64,000 nucleotides of DNA from Caballeronia fortuita. Its GTDB lineage: Bacteria; Pseudomonadota; Gammaproteobacteria; Burkholderiales; Burkholderiaceae. The DNA is taken from NCBI RefSeq assembly GCF_001544835.2, contig NZ_FCNX02000009.1:268226-332225 (forward strand), given 5' to 3'. Shown one piece after another: positions 35,951 through 45,569 of the stretch (its first letter is position 1; each line of letters starts with the position of its first letter). A model generated the notes under the pieces. The model saw only the letters and a list, made by a program, of their open reading frames with translations, ran no database searches and was not told the origin of the DNA. Made by a program: the position numbers and the translations under genes.

Positions 35951-36739
35951 ATGGACGTGTTGCTAGAATTGCGAGACGTGCGTAAGAGTTTTGGCGCAAC
36001 GCAAGTCATTAAGGGACTCAGCTTCTCGGTCAATACAGGCGAGTTCGTCGGCGTTATTGGTCCGAACGGGGCCGGAAAGTCGACGGCTTTCGGACTGATT
36101 GCTGGTCACCTTAGATCCGATACCGGAAGCATCCTCTTCGATGGAGACGACGTCACGTCGCTGGGCGCAGACGCGCGTTGCCGCGCGGGGATTGGTCGAA
36201 CCTTTCAAGTGCCCCAGCCGTTCGCTGGGATGACAGTGTTTGAAAACGCGTTGGTCGCAGCGACGTATGGAGCTGAGCTAACTGGCCGCAAGGCTTCGTT
36301 CGCAGCACATGACGCAATTGATCGTTGTGGTTTATCTGATGTGCGTAGCAGCCCTGCGGGCAGTTTGACGCTTTTGCAGCGTAAGCGTTTGGAACTTGCC
36401 AGGGCACTGGCGACGTCGCCTCGTCTGTTGCTCCTGGACGAGGTTGGGGGCGGCCTAACGGACTCCGAGGTCGCCGAGTTGTTGCAACTTGTTCGGGGAA
36501 TTCATTCGAGCGGAGTGACAGTCATTTGGATTGAGCACCTCGTCCATGCGCTCGTATCGGTAGCTGAACGACTCGTAGTGCTGACCGAAGGAAGTCTCTT
36601 GGCAGACGGTAAGCCGACTGATGTAATTAATAGCAAAATCGTGCGAGAGACCTATCTCGGAGAAGAACTAGCGATGGAAGAGGAAGTTCCTCCGCTGTCA
36701 CCACCAAGTACAGTAGGAGGGGCGCATGCTGCGGATTAA
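35951..36739 (+). CDS. Liv-type ABC transporter ATPase (LivG class) with variant signature
   Basis: 262 residues from the ATG at 35951, preceded by a GGGGG tract. Walker A GPNGAGKST near residue 41, Q-loop region RTFQVPQPFAGM, then the signature region SLTLLQRKRLELARAL in place of a canonical LSGGQ, and Walker B LLLLDEVGGGL. The 'LTLLxRKR' variant is seen in a subset of LivG-like proteins that pair with a canonical LivF, so one of the two ATP sites may be degenerate. It overlaps the next gene by 14 nt. Confidence 0.9.
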   Translation: MDVLLELRDVRKSFGATQVIKGLSFSVNTGEFVGVIGPNGAGKSTAFGLIAGHLRSDTGSILFDGDDVTSLGADARCRAGIGRTFQVPQPFAGMTVFENALVAATYGAELTGRKASFAAHDAIDRCGLSDVRSSPAGSLTLLQRKRLELARALATSPRLLLLDEVGGGLTDSEVAELLQLVRGIHSSGVTVIWIEHLVHALVSVAERLVVLTEGSLLADGKPTDVINSKIVRETYLGEELAMEEEVPPLSPPSTVGGAHAAD

Positions 36740-37418
36740 AGGCCTCGACGCCTACTACGGGCTGTTCCAAGCGTTATTCGGCGTCGATTTTCAAGTGGCG
36801 CCTGGTGAGACCGTTGCGCTTATTGGCGCTAACGGCGCGGGGAAGACGACTCTGCTCCGCGCTATTGCCGGAGCACTGCACACTCCGAGCGAAAGCATGT
36901 TGCTCAATGGGTTGCCTGCCGGTGCTTCCACAGAAAAGCAACAGCTGGAGCGGGGCATTGCATTGGTGCCAGAGGGTAGACGCTTGTTCGCCAGCCTCTC
37001 GGTCAGAGAGAATCTCTTGCTTGGTGAACGTAATGGTCGGGTAGGTGAATGGACGACCAGGCGAATACTCGGCGAATTACCTGCGCTGGAGCCGCTCCTC
37101 GAACGTCCCGCGACCGCACTTTCCGGAGGCCAACAGCAACTGGTCGCTATCGCTCGTGCGTTGGTGTGCAACCCTTCCTATCTTTTATGCGATGAAGTGT
37201 CCCTTGGCTTGTCTCCACTTGCTGTCGGGGAAGTATATCGGCTGTTGGAGAAGGTAAGGCTCGCGGGAACAGCAATCGTTCTAGTCGAACAGAACGTGCA
37301 GCGCGCTTTAGTTGAGTCGGACCGGTACTTCTGCATACAGAAGGGACGTATTGTGCTTGAAGGAAACTCAGCGAACGCCGACTTTCATGCGGTTGCGGAA
37401 GCCTACTTTGGAGTTTGA
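36726..37418 (+). CDS. Liv-type ABC transporter ATPase (LivF class)
   Basis: 230 residues. Walker A GANGAGKTT near residue 36, canonical signature LSGGQQQLV, Walker B YLLCDEVSLGL. The ATG lies inside the LivG gene, preceded by AGGAGG. The cysteine before the Walker B aspartate is unusual but not disabling. It pairs with the variant LivG protein. Confidence 0.92.
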   Translation: MLRIKGLDAYYGLFQALFGVDFQVAPGETVALIGANGAGKTTLLRAIAGALHTPSESMLLNGLPAGASTEKQQLERGIALVPEGRRLFASLSVRENLLLGERNGRVGEWTTRRILGELPALEPLLERPATALSGGQQQLVAIARALVCNPSYLLCDEVSLGLSPLAVGEVYRLLEKVRLAGTAIVLVEQNVQRALVESDRYFCIQKGRIVLEGNSANADFHAVAEAYFGV

Positions 37419-37419
37419 T

Positions 37420-38286
37420 ATGAGCGCAACTGTAGAACTTGTCTCTAACGGCTTGATGCTTGGTGCCTTGTATGCCCTATTTGGGCTCGGCCTAAGCTTG
37501 ACCGTTGGTGTGATGCGCATCATCAATATTGCGCACGGTGACTTCATCGTTCTTGGCGCGTACATTGCCAGTGTTGCTGTGACATCCCTTGGTATAAATG
37601 CGCTGTCATCGGTTGTCATTGTCGTGCCGATAATGGCTTGCATTGGATGGCTCCTTCAGAGACTACTTTTGAATCGAGTAATCAGTGGAGGGCCACTTTC
37701 GCCGCTGTTGGTGACATTTGGATTATCGGTTGTCTTGCAAAATCTGTTGCTGCAGTTTTTTACAGCGGATACGAAGAGCCTTCCCTCGGGCACCCTAGGA
37801 TTAGCTGGTGTTCAAGTCGGTGATATTTCGTTTGGCGTTCTTCCGCTAGTTATCACCGGCGTCAGCGTCGTCGTCTACGCTGGCACGAACGCGCTTGTAA
37901 CGCGGACTCATTGGGGACGGCAAGCACGCGCAGTTGCAGATGACCCGATTACGGCCCGCCTGATAGGGGTGAACGACAAGAAGTTCTTTGCGCTCGTTGC
38001 AGCATTCACCATGGGTGTGGTTGGTTTCGCATCTGTGTTGTATGGGATTCGTACTCCCTTCACCCCGACCGCTGGTCCAGAGCGTCTTCTTTTCGCATTT
38101 GAGGCGGTCGTTCTCGGTGGCGTGGGGCAGTTGTGGGGCACGTTCATCGGCGGATTGATCATTGGCCTTGCCCAGGTCGTAGGGGCGCATGTGAGCTCAG
38201 GCCTAGGACCTATGTTTGGGCACTTGATATTCCTCGTGGCATTAATCACTCGACCAGAGGGAATTTTCAAAGCCCCGGCACGCTAA
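37420..38286 (+). CDS. Liv-type ABC transporter permease (LivH class)
   Basis: 288 residues from the ATG at 37420, which directly follows the LivF stop; longer in-frame extensions back to 37312 lie wholly inside LivF and are not credible. The LivH motif VMRIINIAHGDFIVLGAY lies near residue 30, and the EAA-like loop GRQARAVADDPITARLIGVN near 170. About eight membrane helices; inner membrane. Confidence 0.92.
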   Translation: MSATVELVSNGLMLGALYALFGLGLSLTVGVMRIINIAHGDFIVLGAYIASVAVTSLGINALSSVVIVVPIMACIGWLLQRLLLNRVISGGPLSPLLVTFGLSVVLQNLLLQFFTADTKSLPSGTLGLAGVQVGDISFGVLPLVITGVSVVVYAGTNALVTRTHWGRQARAVADDPITARLIGVNDKKFFALVAAFTMGVVGFASVLYGIRTPFTPTAGPERLLFAFEAVVLGGVGQLWGTFIGGLIIGLAQVVGAHVSSGLGPMFGHLIFLVALITRPEGIFKAPAR

Positions 38287-38319
38287 ACAAGCGGCGTTTT
38301 AATAGAAGGAATTCCTCAA

Positions 38320-39342
38320 ATGAGCGATAAAGAGATACCCTTGCGCCGGGCCGAAATATCCGAGCGCCGGCCGTCAGCGTCGAAGCTCTCCATAGCGATA
38401 GCTAAGTGGTCAGTCGCGGTATTGATAACACTCGCACTCGCGCTTCTTCCTTATTATGCGAGTTTCGGGACACTGCGGCTGTCGGTTGAGATTTTGACCG
38501 TTTTTGCTGTGGCGCTAGCGTGGAACCTCCTTGCTGGATATGGTGGACTCGTCGCGGTAGGTCAGCATGCTTTTATTGGCCTCGGGGCGTACACCCTTTT
38601 CGCTGTCTCGAACCAGTTCGGTGTCAATCCGTGGGTGACGTTGCCTATCGCGGGTTTGGCAAGCGCGGCATTCGCGCTCCTGAGTGCTTGGCCAATGTTT
38701 CGCTTGTCAGGGCCAAACTTCGCCGTCGGGACCTGGGTGCTCGCTGAGGTACTACGTATCGGCGCTCAGAACTGCGATTGGCTCGGTGGCAGCGGTGGCC
38801 TCCCCCTCATGGCAATGCGCGAGTTTAGCCGCGAGACCCGCAACTTCGGCGCTTACTGGGCAGCGTTGGCAATAGGAATCGGCTCGCTTTGGGGCGCTCG
38901 GCATATCCTGAGAGGCAAGCTCGGGCTAGGGTTAATGAGCGTCCGCGACTCCGCCGCCGCGGCGCAAGCGAGCGGCGTGCCCATTTACCGGGTGAAACTC
39001 CTGCTGTGGGTTATAGCCGGAACTATCACCGGGCTAGCAGGCGCCGTCGCATATATGAGCACGCTACAAGTTACGCCCGACGCCAGCTTTGGTTTGCAAT
39101 GGACGGCGGAAGCCATCTTCATAACGATTCTCGGCGGTCTTGGAACTCTTGAGGGTCCCATTATCGGGACGGTGATTTACTTCGCCTTAAGGGAGGCAAC
39201 TGCGGGGTACGGAACTTGGTATTTCGTTGGCCTTGGAACGCTGGCGATCGTCACCATGCTCATCGCTCCCGGCGGGGCTTGGAGTCTTATTGCACGCCGG
39301 TGGTCCTTGGACCTGTTTTCAGTTCGACGGCGCGCCGACTAG
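38320..39342 (+). CDS. Liv-type ABC transporter permease (LivM class)
   Basis: 340 residues with an N-terminal cytosolic stretch of about 25 residues, then eight to nine helices. The LivM motif WNLLAGYGGLVAVGQHAFIG lies near residue 68, and the loop GLGLMSVRDSAAAAQASGVP near 205. It ends the five-gene importer operon (binding protein, LivG, LivF, LivH, LivM). No enzyme gene follows; the next 1.5 kb is remnants. Confidence 0.92.
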   Translation: MSDKEIPLRRAEISERRPSASKLSIAIAKWSVAVLITLALALLPYYASFGTLRLSVEILTVFAVALAWNLLAGYGGLVAVGQHAFIGLGAYTLFAVSNQFGVNPWVTLPIAGLASAAFALLSAWPMFRLSGPNFAVGTWVLAEVLRIGAQNCDWLGGSGGLPLMAMREFSRETRNFGAYWAALAIGIGSLWGARHILRGKLGLGLMSVRDSAAAAQASGVPIYRVKLLLWVIAGTITGLAGAVAYMSTLQVTPDASFGLQWTAEAIFITILGGLGTLEGPIIGTVIYFALREATAGYGTWYFVGLGTLAIVTMLIAPGGAWSLIARRWSLDLFSVRRRAD

Positions 39343-39603
39343 TCACCGGAAAACGCAATGCAAGCTGATGGCTGCAACCGCCGAATCCCGGCGACGGAAG
39401 TGACGGTAGGCCGACGATTGATGGACGCGCATGCAACTTGAAAATGCGCAAGCGCGGGCGCCATGTTCGTCAACGTGGCTGCGCGTCAGTTCACGCGAAT
39501 TGCATGATTACGGCGCGAGCGGTGTGCATGTTGGCGACTGGTGCGATTGGCGGCTTTTCGACCCTGTTGTCATCAGGGGGACCTGTCCGGCATTGTCCGG
39601 GTG

Positions 39604-39850
39604 AGGCATAGCATGAAACGTAAAATCTCACGGATATACCGGTGACGAAGAAACGCTCGGTAAGTTCACGCAGCGGCCACAGGGCCGTCTGCCTGAACCG
39701 CCTAGGGCGCTGCTGGACGAACTGGTAAAGGGGCCGACAACGCCGGCCCACGTGCAGGATCTGATACTGGCGTTCAATAAAGCGGTCATCGGACGCAAAT
39801 GAGTGCCGAGATGCAACCGCACCCGGGAGTATCCGTCAGCTTACGTCCGG
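39604..39850 (+). pseudogene. IS256-family transposase N-terminal remnant
   Basis: One frame reads LLDELVKGPTTPAHVQDLILAFNKAVIGR (39709 to about 39795) and the next continues SAEMQPHPG, matching the start of IS256 transposases (pattern 'L...GP.T...V......F.KA.IERAL.AEM..HLGY'). A stop and frameshift fall exactly between the two blocks. The catalytic DDE domain is absent. It marks an old insertion at the right border of the second importer operon. Confidence 0.6.
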
Positions 39851-40884
39851 ACGCGACGACGAAGTGGTGCTGTTCAATGAAAGCGGCACGACGCCACCAC
39901 TGCGGCGCGCCGGCAAGCAGGGACTCGCGCCCACAGCATCGGTTTGATGCCGCGGATCAACCCCTACTGGTCATCAAGGAAAATATGCGGGAATCGGTGA
40001 AGTCGCAGATACGAGTGAGGTCACTGCATGGTTCACTACCCAGCGACTCGATCGTAGACATTGTCGACGGCACAAACCGGTTGCCCCAAAGGCGCTGAAT
40101 AGCCGTGATGATGTTTGCTCGCCGGCCGCGCAAGAGACGAGTCTTGATCTCATCGGTATCTCTCTCCGACACTAATATATTGAGAGGCCGCGCCGAAATT
40201 TATCGTTCCGGTCGAGGCTCAGAAACTGCTGAGAAACGGTCGGCACCAGAGGACGAAGATTTTGGAGTACGGCATTGAGTTGAACGCGCCAAGGCTTGAT
40301 CCAACTTCGAGGCGAAAGACCGTGGGCTGAATCTGTAGCTTCCGATACTGCGGAAGTGCTCCTTGAGAAATGTTCGGCACGTCTCGTTGGCACCTTGCGA
40401 AGAGGACGTAGTAGCAACGTAGTAAGTGCGAAACAGGCGGTCCGGACTTCCGTTTTTTATCGATGCGTGAGCTGCACTACGTAAGACATCGGTCCTCGCA
40501 GCCAGTAACCGGTCACAGGTCCAATATTGATCGTCCCAAGCAGTCATTTTCGACTGGTCGCTCGTCGCACAACACCTAGATAGTTAATAAGGCGCTCGTG
40601 CTTGCTTGACGGCGGCGATGATGGTCCTGGCGCAAGGATGCAGTTTGCAGACGACGGCGAGGTCTCAGCAATCTGGGGAAGTCGAATACCTCAAGAACAC
40701 CAGCACGATGCGCTTCAAACAGCGCCGCCTCACCACCGCCTTTATGCGGCGCGTCGAAGTAAATCGCGCAGCAACGATTCCGAATGCGCTCGCACTGGAC
40801 GCGATTGATGTCGCCGCGCTCAACGGCGGCGAAGCGCTGGCGCTTGGGGTGAATCACAGTCGACTCGGAAGTGCTCGGCGGCGA
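39851..40884. other. Remnant-like stretch without a recognisable gene
   Basis: About 1 kb between the IS256 relic and the BKACE gene. Short frames occur on both strands. One at 40606-40899 (+) has coding-like wobble (NALALDAIDVAALNGGEALA) but no family I know. It is most likely decayed mobile DNA or gene debris; nothing functional could be assigned. Confidence 0.4.
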
Positions 40885-41709
40885 TCAGCTCAAGTTTAGG
40901 ATCTCGCGAGCCTGGGCTGCTGTTGCGACAGGGCGACCATACTCCTGGCATAGATCGGCAACTTGTCGTACAAGCGCGGCATTGGACGGGGCGAGCGTAT
41001 TCTTGTCCATCCGTACATTGTCCTCTAATCCGGTGCGGCAGTGCCCCCCAAGCTCAAGAGACCAGCGAGCCATCGTCAGTTGATCGCGGCCAATGCCGGC
41101 TCCGGTCCACGTCGCATCGGGCGAAAGCCGCTTGAGCGTATGAACGTAGAATTCAAGCACTTCGCGATCGACCGGCATTGCGTTCTTGATGCCCATCACA
41201 AACTGAATGTGCAGAGGACCAACAATCGCTTCCGCCTTTTGCATAGCTGCGGCCTGGAAGATCATCGACAAGTCAAAGGCCTCCACTTCCGGCTTGACGC
41301 CGTAGGCTTTCATTTCGGCAGCGAGCCAGTTGACCAAGTCCGGCGGATTGTCATAGACCCGGGTTGGAAAGTTGACCGAGCCGGTTGCCAGGGATGCCAT
41401 GTCAGGCCGTAGGCATAGCATGGCCCCTCTCTCATTGCCCGCCCCGGAGCGACCGCCGGTTGACACCTGGGTGATCATGCCCGGCGCATACTTTCGAATG
41501 CCTTCCAGCAGTAGGGCGAAACGATCGGGATTTGACGTAGGAGTTTCGTCATCGTTGCGGACGTGGAGATGGACAAGGGTCGCCCCTGCTTCGAATGCCG
41601 CCTGAGTCGATTCAACCTGCTCGTTCACCGTGATCGGCACAGCCGGATTATCTTTTTTGCGCGGCAGTGATCCAGTAATCGCAACAGAAATGATGCAGGG
41701 AATGTTCAT
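40885..41709 (-). CDS. BKACE family enzyme (DUF849, beta-keto acid cleavage)
   Basis: 274 residues from the ATG at 41709; an in-frame GTG at 41721 is a weaker alternative. The TIM-barrel family start IPCIISVAITGSLPRK, the zinc-binding histidines in TLVHLHVRND and further family blocks (VSTGGRSGAGNERGA; GGHCRTGLEDNVRM) are present. BKACE proteins condense a beta-keto acid with acetyl-CoA and split off acetoacetate; their substrates differ between subfamilies. It reads in the same direction as the 3-hydroxybenzoate monooxygenase gene but 490 nt downstream, so co-transcription is uncertain. The substrate cannot be told from sequence. Confidence 0.9.
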   Translation of the reverse strand: MNIPCIISVAITGSLPRKKDNPAVPITVNEQVESTQAAFEAGATLVHLHVRNDDETPTSNPDRFALLLEGIRKYAPGMITQVSTGGRSGAGNERGAMLCLRPDMASLATGSVNFPTRVYDNPPDLVNWLAAEMKAYGVKPEVEAFDLSMIFQAAAMQKAEAIVGPLHIQFVMGIKNAMPVDREVLEFYVHTLKRLSPDATWTGAGIGRDQLTMARWSLELGGHCRTGLEDNVRMDKNTLAPSNAALVRQVADLCQEYGRPVATAAQAREILNLS

Positions 41710-42200
41710 GCTCAATTTCACTAGGAGTGAGGTAGGACACAGTCGCGCATCTGACTGCGGCGACCCTGAATGCAGTATTGAAGAGTAAGGCTGTTGAACT
41801 CAAACAACCGTCTGTTCCTTCTGAAGGACACTTCGAGCGCGAAGAGTTCCGTAGCCGCTGAAAACCGTCCGGTTTCGCTTACATACGTTCTAGCTCCAAT
41901 TGAAATCAAGGCCAGACGCCAGGGCCTGTAGAGCTTTCGAGCAGCGCGGTCACTTTGCAGGGCGTTTCCCGATCTCTGTCGTGCCGTTCCTGATCGCAAC
42001 ATGCGTAGACATGCAAACGACGCACGCTGCCCTACGCGACGCGTGGCCGGTACCGGGATCCGGCGAAGCCGGCCCGGCCACGAACCTCGTAGTGCCGTCG
42101 CGCGTCAAAGTAAGCGCTGAAACGAGACACCTGTCTTCGTCGCCTTTGCAGAGCGTCGCGAACGACCGTGTTCACGGCACGACGAAGGTCTCTGTTATCG
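41710..42200. other. Intergenic stretch between BKACE and the monooxygenase
   Basis: About 490 bp with short frames but no protein family, RNA or repeat that I recognise. It probably contains the BKACE promoter and the end of the monooxygenase transcript. Confidence 0.35.
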
Positions 42201-44075
42201 TCACCGTTGATTGATCATAAAGCGGTCGAAATAGGAAGAGACTTCGTCATGCCCATCCAACGGCAGTACGTCAGCGATGTATTGGTCGGGTCGAACCACA
42301 ATCATTGCTCCCTTCTCGCGATCAACACCGCGCATGTCGAAAATATCCGCGCCACTTTTGAGGTCAGGTGCAAACGCCTTCTCGTAGTCGATTAGGTTGA
42401 ACGGTCCCTTGCGCGGTAGCAGGATCGGCTGCAACTCCTCGACCTTAATGTCGCGGTGGCCTTGCTGGTAGATGGCGCGCACGTCGATCACGCTGTCGAT
42501 GTCGGTGTCCTTCGGGGTAAAGCGGAGCACCGGTGAATTGGGCGATGTCCACAAAAAGTCCAGCAGCGCGCGCAGTTTCTTTCCCTCAGCGTCGGCGAAA
42601 GCGTAGATGCGAAAAGCGCCGTCAGCGCGCGCGGCGTGTCCTAAGTGAACCGGCTTTGCGTCGGCCACGCGAATCACCGGGGCGGAATGGAAGCGCATGC
42701 CTACCGTAAAGCCCGTGCCGAGACTCTGGTGCGCGGCAGCGCCAGTGAGACAGGTGGACTCTGCCGGATATTGCGTGGCTACGCCTGCTGTGTACCGTCC
42801 CGACTTGACGAAATACGCCTCGAGGTGTTCAGGTTCTACCCCATCGGGATGCTCGGCGTCTTTGGGCGGCGAGGCCATGATCTTCGACCATTCCTTGTCA
42901 AAATCAATGAGACCCTTGCCAACAGCGTGGCGCTCCAACGTGTAAGTTTGTAGCAACTCGGGTTTGGCGCGTTCTTCGAGCACGGCAGCGAGCTTCCAGC
43001 CGAGGTTGAACGTATCCTGCATTGAGACATTCATCCCTTGTCCGGCCTTCGCACTGTGCGTATGACACGCGTCGCCAGCCAAGAATACGCGCGGTTCCCG
43101 CTGGCCGCGCTCATTCTCAGGCACGTCGTCGAAACGGTCGGTCACGCGCTGGCCGACTTGGTACACGGCAAACCATGCCACGCTGCGCACGTCCAGCGTG
43201 TAAGGGCGTAGCACGCGCTGCGCCACGGCGATCACGTCCTGTTGGGTGAAGTTGCGGAATGCGTCGCGATTATCGGGATTGATTTCGCCCATGTCCACAT
43301 ACAAGCGTACCAGGTAGCCGCCTTCGCGTGGAATGAGCAGAATGTTTCCGTGGTCGGCCGACTGGATGGCGGCCTTGAGCCGAATGTCCGGAAAGTTAGT
43401 TTCCGCCAGCATGTCCACTACGCCCCACGCGTGGTTGGCGAAATCGCCCACAGGAACGGCGCCGATGGCGTCCCGTACCTTGCTGCGAGCACCATCGCAG
43501 CCGACTACGTACTTGGCGCGCACGGTCTTGACCGCCCCGCTGGCCACATCGCGCAGCGTGACGATGACCGGAAAATCGCCCGAGCTTTCCACTTCCAGGG
43601 ACTCGAACTCGAGGCCATAGGCGCATTCCAACCTGGAGGGCGAGCGACGCATGTAGTCCAGCAGATGCTGCTGCAACCGGGCCTGGTTGACGATGAGGTG
43701 CGGGAACTCGGATAGCCCATCTTCCACGTCTGGGACGCGGCCGGTACGCACGATCTTCGTACGGTCGCTCGGGTCCGGGCGCCAGAACACGGTCTCGTTG
43801 ACCCAGTAGGCCTCCCGCACGAGCTTTTCACTTAGCCCGAATGCCTCAAACATTTCTACAGTGCGGCACGCTACACCGTCGGCTTGGCCCAATTCCAGTG
43901 GACCGCTGCGACGCTCCACCAGACCTACGCTGATGTTGCGAAAGGTTGAGAGTTGCGCGGCTAGCAACGCGCCGGCTGGGCCACTTCCGATCACCAGCAC
44001 ATCGAGCGCCTCAGGAAGTTGCGCCCTGCGGACGTCAGGGTCGCCAGGAACATAGCCGTCGAGATAGAATTGCAT
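42201..44075 (-). CDS. mobA: 3-hydroxybenzoate 4-monooxygenase (MobA type)
   Basis: 624 residues, close to the 639 of the Comamonas testosteroni enzyme. Single-component FAD monooxygenase of the phenol-hydroxylase/PHBH superfamily, converting 3-hydroxybenzoate to protocatechuate with NADPH and O2. FAD motifs: GSGPAG (residues 30-35), VVGCDGARSKVRDAIG and GDACHTHSAKAGQGMNVSMQ. A C-terminal thioredoxin-like domain ends with DIFDMRGVDREKGAMIVVRP. Blocks throughout (ELGQADGVACRTVEMFEAFG; TAGVATQY; GTGFTVGMRFHSAPVIRVAD) match MobA rather than generic phenol hydroxylases as I recall them. A transporter gene lies upstream and a MarR gene beyond it. Protocatechuate ring-cleavage genes are not in the window. 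Confidence 0.9.
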   Translation of the reverse strand: MQFYLDGYVPGDPDVRRAQLPEALDVLVIGSGPAGALLAAQLSTFRNISVGLVERRSGPLELGQADGVACRTVEMFEAFGLSEKLVREAYWVNETVFWRPDPSDRTKIVRTGRVPDVEDGLSEFPHLIVNQARLQQHLLDYMRRSPSRLECAYGLEFESLEVESSGDFPVIVTLRDVASGAVKTVRAKYVVGCDGARSKVRDAIGAVPVGDFANHAWGVVDMLAETNFPDIRLKAAIQSADHGNILLIPREGGYLVRLYVDMGEINPDNRDAFRNFTQQDVIAVAQRVLRPYTLDVRSVAWFAVYQVGQRVTDRFDDVPENERGQREPRVFLAGDACHTHSAKAGQGMNVSMQDTFNLGWKLAAVLEERAKPELLQTYTLERHAVGKGLIDFDKEWSKIMASPPKDAEHPDGVEPEHLEAYFVKSGRYTAGVATQYPAESTCLTGAAAHQSLGTGFTVGMRFHSAPVIRVADAKPVHLGHAARADGAFRIYAFADAEGKKLRALLDFLWTSPNSPVLRFTPKDTDIDSVIDVRAIYQQGHRDIKVEELQPILLPRKGPFNLIDYEKAFAPDLKSGADIFDMRGVDREKGAMIVVRPDQYIADVLPLDGHDEVSSYFDRFMINQR

Positions 44076-44090
44076 TTCGTTTGATATCCT

Positions 44091-44108
44091 AAAAAGTCTT
44101 GACTTTTT
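44091..44108. promoter_or_regulatory. Perfect 18-bp palindrome just upstream of mobA, candidate MarR operator
   Basis: AAAAAGTCTTGACTTTTT: 8-bp arms around a TT centre. It lies 16-33 nt before the mobA start codon, where a bound MarR dimer could block the promoter or the transcript start. The MarR gene at 46429 is the natural candidate binder; this link is inferred. Confidence 0.5.
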
Positions 44109-44228
44109 CCAGAAGAGGCAACATCTTCCGCGCTTGTCTTGTTGTGATACTTACCGTGGACGGTGTTGTTCGCATGCTACGTTTGCCGCAACAAAGCCTG
44201 AAGGGTGTGGCGCTTTTACCCCTGTCCT

Positions 44229-45569
44229 TTATTCAGATTCGGGGCGAGCTACCAGAATGGTGAGCACAGTGCCAAGCACGCCCAGGCTGGCCAGCACGTA
44301 AAAGATAGTTTCGAGAGGGAAGCCGCCGCCAGCTAGATAGCCGCCCAGCATTGGGCCGGCAACACCGCCAAGGCGGCCGAAGCCCGCGCACCAAGCCACA
44401 CCGGCACCTCGGCAGTTGGCCCGATAGTACGTGGCGACGAAGCCGTAGAGCAACGTCTGCGTGCCGCTGGTACCCAGCCCCACAATGGCGACAATCGCCA
44501 GCAGCACGCCGATATTGGCCCCCAGCGTTAGCAGATAAATTGAGAGGGCGCCGATGGCGAAGCAGACCGCGACTACCGGCTTCGGATTGAAGCGGTCAGC
44601 TACCTTGGAAGCGAGCAGCGCGCCGATCACCGCGCCAGCGTTGAGAACGACAAGGAAAGACAGGGAACCCTTTGCATTGAAGCCGGCACGCAGCATCAGT
44701 TCCGGTAGCCAAGTGTTCAGCGCGTACACCAGTGTGAGACCGGTGGCGCTTGCTAATCCAAGCAACAGTGTCGGTAGCGCATAGTAGGAGAACAGCCCCA
44801 GCCAGCCGGCCCGGATGTGCGCCACGCTCGCTGAAGTTGCAGGCGCAGAGTGTGTCGCTTGCGGAATTTGCACGCCGGTGCGGGCGGCAATCTCACGAGC
44901 CTCGTCAAGGCGGTCGCGAGAAACCAACCATGCGACCGACTCGGGCATCTTGAAATATGCCAGCGGCAGCAACGTGACGAGCGGCAAGGCACCGATCCAG
45001 AACAAGCCGCGCCATCCAATGTGTCCGAGAAGCAGAATGGCCACCAGGGCCGCTAGCAGGCTACCGAGGGGCACCCCGGAATACACGATAGCCACACACA
45101 AATTCTTTTTTCCCTTGGGCGCAAATTCGGACACGATGGCGCCAGTGGTCGCGACCAGCGCACCCACGCCCAAGCCGGTAAAAAAGCGCATCGCGCCGAA
45201 GCTGGCTACCGTCGTCATAGCTGCGGTGATAGCCATTCCGACCGAAAACCAGGCGTAAGCAAATAGCATCACCTTGCGGCGGCCGATATAGTCGGCAACG
45301 GTTCCGGCCAAAAGCGCCCCAACCAGCACCCCAAAGAGAGCATAGCTGCCAAGTTGGCCAGCGGTGACCGGGGTGACCGTGCCGATCTGCGAAGGATCCC
45401 GCAAGAAGGTCGATACCACGGCCCCATAGACGACCAAATCGTAGCCGTCGAATATCAGACCGAACAAGGCAAGGGCCACAATCCAAATCACGGTACGCAA
45501 ATGCTTGGCTTCACGCTCGGCTTCAGGGGCCGTCGGCATGGGGACTGTGCTCGATCTGGTGACGGGCAT
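44229..45569 (-). CDS. MFS transporter, AAHS type, probably 3-hydroxybenzoate uptake
   Basis: 446 residues, twelve predicted helices. AAHS signatures: FDGYDLVVYGAVV in helix 1 and the VADYIGRRKVM loop. It lies 153 nt upstream of the monooxygenase in the same direction, so import of 3-hydroxybenzoate (or a similar hydroxybenzoate) is the likely role. A second AAHS signature (GVPLGSLLAALVA) is found in helix 5. Inner membrane, proton symport in known relatives. Confidence 0.9.
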   Translation of the reverse strand: MPVTRSSTVPMPTAPEAEREAKHLRTVIWIVALALFGLIFDGYDLVVYGAVVSTFLRDPSQIGTVTPVTAGQLGSYALFGVLVGALLAGTVADYIGRRKVMLFAYAWFSVGMAITAAMTTVASFGAMRFFTGLGVGALVATTGAIVSEFAPKGKKNLCVAIVYSGVPLGSLLAALVAILLLGHIGWRGLFWIGALPLVTLLPLAYFKMPESVAWLVSRDRLDEAREIAARTGVQIPQATHSAPATSASVAHIRAGWLGLFSYYALPTLLLGLASATGLTLVYALNTWLPELMLRAGFNAKGSLSFLVVLNAGAVIGALLASKVADRFNPKPVVAVCFAIGALSIYLLTLGANIGVLLAIVAIVGLGTSGTQTLLYGFVATYYRANCRGAGVAWCAGFGRLGGVAGPMLGGYLAGGGFPLETIFYVLASLGVLGTVLTILVARPESE

